NCBI GenBank assembly: GCA_030668025.1
Contig: DAOUUT010000030.1
Span: 1-19,655, forward strand
Length of the DNA stretch: 19,655 bases
Reading direction: 5' to 3'
DNA from: Promethearchaeota archaeon
Lineage (GTDB): Archaea; Asgardarchaeota; Lokiarchaeia; Sigynarchaeales; SOKP01
Below are positions 7,634-14,529 of this stretch, piece by piece (within the stretch, counting starts at the first letter, position 1; each line of letters begins with the position of its first letter). Both the position numbers and the translations under genes were made by a program. The notes below the pieces were generated by a model. That model was not told the DNA's origin. It searched no databases and was given only the letters and a program-made list of their open reading frames with translations.

Positions 7634-8011
7634 ATGACTACTGTCTTTATTGTCGATGATGAAATGGCAATTGTGGAGCTAATCAAACTATTACTTGAAG
7701 AAAATGGATTACAAGTAATCGGAACAGCATTTAATGGCCAAATCGCAATTAACAAAATAAATACTCTTTCAGAAAAGCCCGATGTCGTTTGAATGAACTA
7801 TAGGATGCCGAATATGAACGGTATCGAAGCGACTAGAAAAATTTTAGAAATAGATACTCATTCAAAAGTAATATTTGCGACGGCTGACGAAGAAGTAAAG
7901 GAAGAAGCTTTAAAAGTCGGAGCATTTGCGGTTATAACTAAACCATTTGAATTCGAGGAGTTATTAACCACGATAAATGAATCTTCTCTTGAAAATGTTG
8001 TTGAGGTTTAA
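7634..8011 (+). pseudogene. Response regulator receiver domain, interrupted and lacking the phospho-acceptor Asp
   Basis: From ATG 7634 the frame gives MTTVFIVDDEMAIVELIKLL (the acidic pair D9-D10 is present) and runs to KPDVV, then an in-frame TGA at 7790-7792. It continues in the same frame as MNYRMPNMNGIEATRKILEI, later VIFATADEEVKEEALKVGA and ITKPF (conserved Thr/Ser and Lys present), ending at the TAA at 8009-8011. In receivers this position normally reads VV-L-M-D-Y-R-M-P; here Leu is TGA and the phosphorylatable Asp is Asn (AAC). A shorter product could start at ATG 7793 but would lack the acidic pocket. Total length of 125 codons is a stand-alone CheY-like receiver. It lies 3 bp before the histidine kinase. 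Assembly error is possible; read-through is not excluded. Confidence 0.75.
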
Positions 8012-8014
8012 AAA

Positions 8015-9913
8015 ATGTTAGAAAAAAAAATAAATGAAACCGAGCGTAAACTTAAAGAACGAATTAAAGAACTTAATTGTCTTTATAATATTTCTAAGCT
8101 TGTTGAGAAATCAAGTATATCTGTTGATAAAACATTCCGAGGAGTGCTCGATCTAATCCCTCCCGCTATGCAATTTCCAGAGTTAACATGTGTAAAGATC
8201 GAGTATGGCGACATAACTCTTCAGACGGAAAACTATCAAGGATCTAATTGGAGTATCTGCACAAATGTAATAGGAATTGAGAAAAGTTTAAGGATATCAG
8301 TATGTTTCCTTGAGGAAAAGCCCTTTCTTGAAGAAGAGAAAACTTTATTAAAAGAAATTGGAAATCGCTTGAAAATATTCATCGTACACAAGGAGGTAGA
8401 AAAAAAAATACTAGCAAGTGAAATGTTGCTAAAAACTACACTTAATAGCATTGGAGATGCCTTAATTACAACGAATACTAATGGCGAAGTATTGTTTTTA
8501 AATCCGATTGCAGAATCTTTGACAGGTTGGGAAAAGGAGGAAGCCTTTGGAAAACCCCTAATGAAAATTTTTAATGTTAAAAATGAAAACACCGGCAAAC
8601 CAGTAGAAAATTTGGTATCAAGAGCCTTCAAAGAAGGTGCTACTATTAGTCTAGCAAATTATTCGATCTTGATTTCTAAAGATGGAAAAGAAATACTAAT
8701 TGACGACAGTGTGGCACCAATAAAAGATAGCGAAGGAATCATTAAAGGTTTCGTCCTAATTTTTCGAAACATTCAGGAGCGCAGAGAATCAGAAGAAAGA
8801 ATTATAGAATCAGAAGAGAAATATAGGTTATTGTTTGAAAATACAATTGAAGGAATAGCTATTCATGATATGGTTTATGACTCTCTAAACAAACCGTTTA
8901 ATTATATTATAAGAGATGTTAATCCCCAGTTTGAGAAACAATTGTTAATTAAGAAAGAAGATGTTATAAATAAAGAAGCGACAGATGCCTATCAAACTGA
9001 TGAGGCTCCATACTTAGATATATATTCTAATGTTGCAGAAACAATGGAGCCAACATATTTTGAAACTTATTTTCCACCAATGGATAAACATTTTAGTATA
9101 TCAGTATTTTCTCCAAAAAAAGGGAAGTTTGCAACAGTGTTTGAAGATATAACTAATCGCAAAATAGCTGAAAAGGATTTAATAGAATCTGAAAAAAAAT
9201 ACAAAAAAGCGTTTAATCTTACCAACTTTTACAAGGATTTATTTACCCACGACATAAATAACATACTACAGAGCATTGTTTCAGCAGTAGAATTTTATTC
9301 AATGATCCAAAACGATCCAGAGAAGTTGAAGAAATGGGGAGACATCACTGAAATTGTTAAAATTCACGTAAAAAGGGGTGCTAATTTAGTTTTAAACGTA
9401 AGGAAACTGTCCACATTAGACAAGCCAGAAATAGAATTAAGTTCTGTGGGGGTTTTTAATATATTACAAAATTCGGTGGAGAACACAATTAGCAGTTTTC
9501 AAAACAGGAATGTGAAAATCGATGTAAATGGATTATCTAAGGAAATAAAAGTACTCGGAAATGAACTGCTAATCGAAATTTTCGATAACATTCTCAACAA
9601 CGCAGTGCACTACAACGGTAATGAAGAAGAGGTTAAGGTTGAGATATATATATCCAAAATTCTGGAAGACAATACGCAATATATTAAATTCGAATTTAAA
9701 GATCACGGAATGGGTATTCTGGAAGAGAAGAAGAATTATCTATTCGAAAGAGAATATGTAAAGAATATTAACGAGCGGGGAATGGGAATGGGGTTGTCGC
9801 TCGTCAAGAAGATCGTGGATAAGTATGACGGCAAGATAAGAGTTGAGGATAGAATCAAAGGAGATTATACAAAAGGAAGCAATTTTATTGTGTTGTTAAA
9901 AGAAGCAAGATAA
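8015..9913 (+). CDS. GAF/PAS sensor histidine kinase
   Basis: 632 residues, soluble, with no transmembrane helix, so it senses a cytosolic signal. Order: N-terminal coiled coil (1-20); GAF-like region (about 20-130); PAS1 (about 138-258, LNSIGDALITTNTNGEVLFL and SLTGWEKEEAFGKPL); a linking helix; PAS2 (about 265-390, FENTIEGIAIHDM). The phospho-acceptor is H412 in LFTHDINNILQS, an archaeal-style H-box. The ATPase domain is intact, with the N-box around N525-N529 (DNILNN), G1 DHGMG at 563-567 and G2 GMGMG at 589-593. It follows the damaged receiver gene by 3 bp, the normal layout for a receiver-kinase pair, so its own partner is probably lost and it may signal to another regulator. No DNA-binding output is nearby. 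The ligand is unknown. Confidence 0.93.
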   Translation: MLEKKINETERKLKERIKELNCLYNISKLVEKSSISVDKTFRGVLDLIPPAMQFPELTCVKIEYGDITLQTENYQGSNWSICTNVIGIEKSLRISVCFLEEKPFLEEEKTLLKEIGNRLKIFIVHKEVEKKILASEMLLKTTLNSIGDALITTNTNGEVLFLNPIAESLTGWEKEEAFGKPLMKIFNVKNENTGKPVENLVSRAFKEGATISLANYSILISKDGKEILIDDSVAPIKDSEGIIKGFVLIFRNIQERRESEERIIESEEKYRLLFENTIEGIAIHDMVYDSLNKPFNYIIRDVNPQFEKQLLIKKEDVINKEATDAYQTDEAPYLDIYSNVAETMEPTYFETYFPPMDKHFSISVFSPKKGKFATVFEDITNRKIAEKDLIESEKKYKKAFNLTNFYKDLFTHDINNILQSIVSAVEFYSMIQNDPEKLKKWGDITEIVKIHVKRGANLVLNVRKLSTLDKPEIELSSVGVFNILQNSVENTISSFQNRNVKIDVNGLSKEIKVLGNELLIEIFDNILNNAVHYNGNEEEVKVEIYISKILEDNTQYIKFEFKDHGMGILEEKKNYLFEREYVKNINERGMGMGLSLVKKIVDKYDGKIRVEDRIKGDYTKGSNFIVLLKEAR

Positions 9914-9920
9914 TGTTTTT

Positions 9921-9958
9921 AGAATTTTTATATAATTCTCTATTTACTAATTTTTTTT
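9921..9958 (+). terminator. Weak hairpin plus T8 run after the kinase gene
   Basis: AGAATT (9921-9926) and AATTCT (9934-9939) can pair across a 7-base loop, and a T8 run occupies 9951-9958. The hairpin is AT-only apart from one G-C pair, so the T-run is the stronger signal. It lies 8-45 bp after the kinase stop. Confidence 0.45.
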
Positions 9959-10055
9959 ATTCTTATATTTTTCATGCTTGAACTTATAAGCGGGTTGTCA
10001 TTCCCATAATACTATCAATAAATATTATTACAAATCCCAAATTAATTATTATAAT

Positions 10056-10066
10056 AATATAAAAAA
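10056..10066 (+). promoter_or_regulatory. TATA-like box for the cDPG synthetase gene
   Basis: AATATAAAAAA lies with its centre about 29 bp before the ATG at 10090, as expected for an archaeal promoter with a very short leader. No Shine-Dalgarno site precedes that ATG, which fits leaderless translation. The surrounding sequence is also AT-rich, so specificity is limited. Confidence 0.4.
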
Positions 10067-10089
10067 CACTATTAGAATGGTTTGTATTT

Positions 10090-11430
10090 ATGAAGAAAAA
10101 GAAAGTTGTTATAATAGGGGCATTAGGCTTCGACTTCCATTTATTTAACACCGTCTTCAAAGATAATGAAGAATACGAAGTAATAGCTTTTACGATTGCC
10201 GGAGAGCAGAATGTAGGCACAATTGAGGGGACGAAAAGGAAATATCCGGCGGAATTAGCAGGTAAACGATATCCAAAAGGCATTCCAATGCTTCCCGAAG
10301 AACACCTTGAAGAAATAATTAAACTTCATCAAATAGATGAGGTGGTGTTTGCGTATTCTGATGTTTCGCACGAAGAATTAATGCATAAGGGTTCTCGTGT
10401 GTTATCTGCTGGGGCAAATTATAGATTAATTTCTGGAAAGTTTACCCAAATCAAATCTAATAAACCAGTTGTAGCAATATGTGCAGTTAGAACTGGATGC
10501 GGTAAGAGCCAAGTCTCTAGAGCCACTTATAGGTATTTAATGAGTAAAGGTTATAAAGTTGTAGCAGTAAGAGAACCAATGCCTTATGGAGATTTAATAA
10601 AGCAAAATGTCATGCGCTTTGAGAAGTACGAGGATTTAGATAAGTACGAGTGCACGATTGAGGAACGGGAAGAGTATGAACCTTATATTGAGCAAGGGCT
10701 TGTAATTTACTCTGGAGTAGACTACGAAAAAATTGTTAGAGAAGCAGAAAAAGAAGCGGATGTAATTATATTTGACGGCGGAAACAACGAGCTATCGTTT
10801 TACGTTCCAGATTTACTTTTTATCGTAGTAGACCCATTAAGACCTGGACACGAGATGAAATATCATCCCGGTGAAGTAAATGCTCGATCAGCTGACGCAT
10901 TTGTGATCAATAAAATGAATAACGCTAAACCAGAAGATGTTAAAACCGTTGAGGATAATTTAAACGAATTAAATCCTAACGCAACAAAAATTTATACGAA
11001 TTCAGTTGTTACCATTGAAGGTAATCCTGATTTAAAGGGCAAAAAAGTAATTGTTGTAGAGGATGGACCAACTTTAACGCATGGTAGTATGTCGTACGGC
11101 GCGGGATTTGTTGCGGCAACCAATAGTGGAGCTATAATTATAGATCCAAAACCTTATGTAACGGGTACTATGAAAAAAGTATTTGAAGAATTTCCGCAAA
11201 TCACACAGATAGTTCCAGCTATGGGGTACAACGACCAACAGATTAAAGACATGGAAGAAACTCTAAATAAAGCCGAATGCGAAATTATAATTGATGGTAG
11301 CCCGATTGATCTTGAAAAGTTAATTAATAGCAATAAACCTATCATTAGAGTCTCTTACGATATAGAACCAGTCAAAAGTCCGACGATAGAAGAAGTCTTA
11401 GATAAATTTATTGAGAAGAATCTGAAGTAA
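10090..11430 (+). CDS. cpgS: Cyclic 2,3-diphosphoglycerate synthetase family protein
   Basis: 446 residues, close to the roughly 460 of the Methanothermus fervidus enzyme. It has an N-terminal Rossmann-like domain (KKVVIIGALGFDFHLFNTVF), a P-loop domain with VRTGCGKS (G136, G138, K139, S140) and a later DGGNNELSFY stretch. The defined family enzyme closes 2,3-diphosphoglycerate to its cyclic form using ATP; in hyperthermophilic methanogens the product is an intracellular thermoprotectant and phosphate store. Many homologues outside those organisms carry this name without biochemical proof. No 2-phosphoglycerate kinase partner is visible. The gene has its own TATA-like box and poly-T end, so it seems monocistronic. 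The family is confident, the product in this organism less so. Confidence 0.85.
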   Translation: MKKKKVVIIGALGFDFHLFNTVFKDNEEYEVIAFTIAGEQNVGTIEGTKRKYPAELAGKRYPKGIPMLPEEHLEEIIKLHQIDEVVFAYSDVSHEELMHKGSRVLSAGANYRLISGKFTQIKSNKPVVAICAVRTGCGKSQVSRATYRYLMSKGYKVVAVREPMPYGDLIKQNVMRFEKYEDLDKYECTIEEREEYEPYIEQGLVIYSGVDYEKIVREAEKEADVIIFDGGNNELSFYVPDLLFIVVDPLRPGHEMKYHPGEVNARSADAFVINKMNNAKPEDVKTVEDNLNELNPNATKIYTNSVVTIEGNPDLKGKKVIVVEDGPTLTHGSMSYGAGFVAATNSGAIIIDPKPYVTGTMKKVFEEFPQITQIVPAMGYNDQQIKDMEETLNKAECEIIIDGSPIDLEKLINSNKPIIRVSYDIEPVKSPTIEEVLDKFIEKNLK

Positions 11431-11431
11431 A

Positions 11432-11443
11432 TTTTTTTTTTTT
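11432..11443 (+). terminator. Poly-T terminator after the cDPG synthetase gene
   Basis: A T12 run begins two bases after the TAA of the synthetase gene, the strongest T-run in the window. It implies that the flavodoxin gene 115 bp further on has its own promoter. Confidence 0.6.
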
Positions 11444-11557
11444 AATTTAATTTAATAGTACAACAAAAAAGGATTTGAATACATTACAGACAGTAATATT
11501 CTTGGTTTCTGCTATTGAGGCTATAGTACATCTATCTCTCCTGAGGAAGATAAAAAA

Positions 11558-12121
11558 ATGAAACAAAACAAAATTTTAATTGTATATGGTACCCGTTATG
11601 GAGCAACTACCGGTACCGCAGAGGAAATTGCTAAAGTTCTTCAAGATGAAGAATTAGATGTTAAAGTAGTTAATCTCAAAAAAGAGAAAGTTCAAGATAT
11701 AGCAGAATATGAACTTATTATTATTGGCAGCGGAATTCAGATCTACAGATGGACTAGTAAAGCTGAAAGTTTTTTGAAACGATTTAGTCGAGAACTGGAA
11801 AATAAGAAAGTGGCTCTCTTTGTGTCCTCTGGTGCACAAGGTTTACCCGAAAATGATGGAGACCCCGAAAAAATAGGGGAAGCGAGAAGAAAATACCTTG
11901 AAGAAAAAGCTTCTAAATATAATCTGCATCCAATCTCAATGGGTCTGTTTGGAGGTATATGGGATTATAATAATATGCCATTCTGGGCTAAAAAATTTAT
12001 GGGTCCGTTTAAATTAGAACTCAAAGCTGCAGGAATCAAGGAGACAACACCAGGAGTCTATGATACGAGAAACTGGAATGCTATACAGAATTGGGCAAAA
12101 GAATTGGCAAAAGAAATGTGA
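11558..12121 (+). CDS. Flavodoxin-domain protein (HemG-like)
   Basis: 187 residues. The FMN phosphate loop is near the start (VYGTRYGATTGTAEEIA, about 9-25). The order of strands then follows the long-chain flavodoxin fold: LIIIGSGIQIYRW around the second FMN loop and VALFVSSGAQGL for the third. Length and the SGIQIYRW/AESFLKRF pattern resemble the HemG (menaquinone-dependent protoporphyrinogen oxidase) branch, whose archaeal relatives are mostly uncharacterised electron carriers or quinone/ferredoxin-linked flavoproteins. No membrane anchor is seen. No haem gene is adjacent, so a HemG role is not assumed; a role as electron partner for the downstream redox enzymes is possible but is inference. 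GAGGA at 11543-11547, ten bases ahead, supports the ATG at 11558. Confidence 0.8.
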   Translation: MKQNKILIVYGTRYGATTGTAEEIAKVLQDEELDVKVVNLKKEKVQDIAEYELIIIGSGIQIYRWTSKAESFLKRFSRELENKKVALFVSSGAQGLPENDGDPEKIGEARRKYLEEKASKYNLHPISMGLFGGIWDYNNMPFWAKKFMGPFKLELKAAGIKETTPGVYDTRNWNAIQNWAKELAKEM

Positions 12122-12308
12122 TAATCTTAGCGGATTATATTGTGGTTATAAATCCATATCGTCGGGTTTTTATCGATGTTCAGTTTTACAACGCTATTAT
12201 GAAATGGTAGAGATCATTCTTTATTTTAAATTGATTTAAATAAAATTTAATTCAATAGTCTCATTTAATCATCCATAATTCAAAATTATGTTTTTAATTT
12301 AATTATAT

Positions 12309-12314
12309 GGAGTG
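12309..12314 (+). promoter_or_regulatory. Ribosome binding site that fixes the AOR TTG start
   Basis: GGAGTG is seven bases ahead of TTG 12322. An ATG at 12307 is followed in frame by TGA, so it cannot be the start. The site supports initiation at TTG. Confidence 0.6.
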
Positions 12315-12321
12315 AAATTCT

Positions 12322-14502
12322 TTGATATTAACAGAAAAGAAATATAAAATCCAAGAAGTCCAAAAGGGATATACAAATCGAACCTTATATATTGATCTTT
12401 CTAAAAATGAGATTAGCATAAAGTCCGTTTCTGATGAAATGAAAGAAAAGTTTATCGGGGGGAAAGGATTTGATCTTTGGCTTATGTGGAATGGGCTTCC
12501 TCAAGATAGACTTGTTAAATGGAACGATCCTGAAAACGAAATTTGCATCTCTTCTGGACCTTTAGGAGGGAGCATCTTTTACCCCGGTTCTGGGAAATCA
12601 ATTGTTACAACAATATCTCCTTTAACGGACATTATCGTGGATTCTAATGTTGGCGGTTATTTCGGTCCGTATTTAAAATTCTCTGGTTTTGATGCTATTG
12701 AAATTCAAGGTAAAGCTCAAAAAGAAGTTTTAATATACATAGATGGAGTTGAGGGCGTTGTTCAAATTAAAGAAGTTGAAGAATCTGAGAGGTTATCTAA
12801 TTATTCTCACGAATTGACTCAGCAACTTACTGAGTTGTACGCACAAGATAACCGCGAAAAACAACGGATTTCAGTAGTGAGCACGGGTCCTGCTGCAAAA
12901 CATTCAAATTGGGGTATGTTAAACTTTTCTTGGTATGTTCCTGGTCGTAAATGGGCGTCAAGCAAACAAGCTGGGCGAGGGGGAATTGGGACCGTTTTTT
13001 ATGATAAAAAAGTTAAAGCATTGGTTTGTCGCGCTCCAAAAGTTACAGTTGGCTCTAATAATCCTGCTAATTTAGAAGAAGCAAGAAAAATAGGGATAGC
13101 ACATACCCAAGAAATAATTAAACTTGACCCATTACAAAATGAAATGCGTAGAGTTGGAACGGGGCATCTTCCCGATATTATGAATGTTACTGATCTTTTA
13201 CCAACAGAGAACTATCGCTTCGGAAGACACAAAGAAATTAGTGGAAAAGATATCCCGTATAGTAGAGAGATAATGAGAGGGATATATTCTGGAAAAGAAG
13301 GTGGGGATGGATGTTGGATTGGATGTACTGTTAGCTGTTCGCATTATTCAGAAGGACACGAAGTTTTGACAGGGCCATTCAAAGGTCAAAAATTTATTGT
13401 TGATGGTCCAGAATATGAGACCATAGCGGGATGTGGCTCAAATTGGGGCGTATGGGACGTACAATGGGTTTTAGAAGTAAATTTCTATTGCGATACATAT
13501 GGTTTAGATACTATTTCTGTAGGCACAGGAATAGCCTTCGTAATGGAATGTTATGAAGCTGGTATTTTAAATAAGGAAAGAACTGGAGGCCTGGAATTAA
13601 ATTTCGGAAGCGTTGAAGCTGCAATCGAGTTGATTCATCAAATGGCTAAAGGTGAAGGCTTCGGAGTTATCGTTGGTAAGGGAATTAAACAGATGAAAAA
13701 ATATTTTGTCGAAACCTATGGAGCAGACCCACAATTTGTACAAGATATTGGTATGGAACACAAAGGTTTAGAGTTTTCTGAGTATGTAACTAAAGAATCC
13801 TTGGCACAACAGGGTGGATATGGGTTGACGAATAAAGGTCCGCAACACGACGAAGCTTGGCTTATCTTTGACGATGTAATTAGAAACTCGATACCAACAT
13901 TCGAGGACAAAGCTAGAGCTCTGAGATATTTTCCGTTATGGAGGACTTGGTTTAGTTTATGCGGTTTATGCAAGCTACCATGGAACGATATCCAACCAAC
14001 GAGTCAAGCAGATTACCCTATCAAAGACCCTAAAACGGGAGAACTAGTTCGAGCAAAAATTCCCGATCACGTTGAAAATTACGTTAAATATTATTCAGCA
14101 GTTACAGGTCATCAATCAACAGCGAAAGATCTCATAAAGATGTCTGAAAGAGTGTATACATTTCAAAGGATTTTTAACATTAGGTTGGGCAAAGGACTTC
14201 GAGAACACGATTCAAATCTACCTTATAGAGCAGTTGGACCAGTTACTCCACTTGAATACGAAAGTCGCACTGAAAGGTACGATACGCAGCTTAAAGAGTT
14301 AGGATTTAAAATTAATGGCAAATCTACAGAAGAAAAAATTAAGATTCTCCGTAAGCACCGTGAAGAACAGTACGTGAAACTTCAAGATGCGGTATATTTA
14401 GAGCGGGGGTGGAACAGAAACGGTTGTCCCACGATAGAGATGGTACGAAAACTCAGAATTGATTTTGATGAAATAATTGATGTTATAGCTCCTTATCAAT
14501 AA
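12322..14502 (+). CDS. Aldehyde:ferredoxin oxidoreductase family (tungstopterin) enzyme
   Basis: 726 residues, longer than Pyrococcus AOR (about 605). Family enzymes oxidise aldehydes to acids with a bis-pterin tungsten centre and pass electrons to ferredoxin. The N-terminal pterin domain shows YIDLSKNEI, GGKGFDLWL, SSGPLGGSIF and the GRGGIGTVFYDKKVKAL stretch near 220-235. The proximal [4Fe-4S] ligands are C331-x3-C335-x3-C339 and, downstream, C550 in LCGLCKLPW. The first spacing is one residue longer than the CxxCxxxC of Pyrococcus AOR. The pterin motif DxxGLD is intact (D391-TYGLD), but the second, usually DxxGLC, is SLCGLC with Ser for Asp. The substrate is unknown. It is followed after 27 bp by a multi-cofactor FAD/Fe-S protein and probably shares its transcript. 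TTG is chosen from the ribosome site. Confidence 0.9.
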   Translation: MILTEKKYKIQEVQKGYTNRTLYIDLSKNEISIKSVSDEMKEKFIGGKGFDLWLMWNGLPQDRLVKWNDPENEICISSGPLGGSIFYPGSGKSIVTTISPLTDIIVDSNVGGYFGPYLKFSGFDAIEIQGKAQKEVLIYIDGVEGVVQIKEVEESERLSNYSHELTQQLTELYAQDNREKQRISVVSTGPAAKHSNWGMLNFSWYVPGRKWASSKQAGRGGIGTVFYDKKVKALVCRAPKVTVGSNNPANLEEARKIGIAHTQEIIKLDPLQNEMRRVGTGHLPDIMNVTDLLPTENYRFGRHKEISGKDIPYSREIMRGIYSGKEGGDGCWIGCTVSCSHYSEGHEVLTGPFKGQKFIVDGPEYETIAGCGSNWGVWDVQWVLEVNFYCDTYGLDTISVGTGIAFVMECYEAGILNKERTGGLELNFGSVEAAIELIHQMAKGEGFGVIVGKGIKQMKKYFVETYGADPQFVQDIGMEHKGLEFSEYVTKESLAQQGGYGLTNKGPQHDEAWLIFDDVIRNSIPTFEDKARALRYFPLWRTWFSLCGLCKLPWNDIQPTSQADYPIKDPKTGELVRAKIPDHVENYVKYYSAVTGHQSTAKDLIKMSERVYTFQRIFNIRLGKGLREHDSNLPYRAVGPVTPLEYESRTERYDTQLKELGFKINGKSTEEKIKILRKHREEQYVKLQDAVYLERGWNRNGCPTIEMVRKLRIDFDEIIDVIAPYQ

Positions 14503-14529
14503 TAATAAATATTTAAAATATGATCCTAA

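Noticed and set aside
7585..7659. A RelE/ParE-like toxin gene
   Set aside because: Only 24 codons with a few suggestive residues; kept as a finding, not as a feature.
7790..7792. TGA as a selenocysteine codon in the receiver gene
   Set aside because: Some Asgard archaea use selenocysteine, but receivers are not known selenoproteins, the position normally holds Leu, and the nearby Asp is lost too. Decay is the simpler reading; no search for a SECIS element was possible.
8236..8631. A 131-residue minus-strand frame inside the histidine kinase gene
   Set aside because: Antisense shadow of the GAF/PAS coding region, with no motif and no start signal.
12141..12175. A tRNA T-arm-like stretch (GGTTATAAATCC)
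   Set aside because: No acceptor, D or anticodon arms can be formed around it. No tRNA, rRNA or CRISPR repeat was recognised anywhere in the window.
12118..12216. A 32-codon frame starting with GTG that overlaps the flavodoxin stop
   Set aside because: The translation looks plausible as protein but is very short, matches nothing recognised and has no ribosome site of its own. The 200-bp gap before the AOR gene otherwise shows only AT-rich sequence and the AOR ribosome site.
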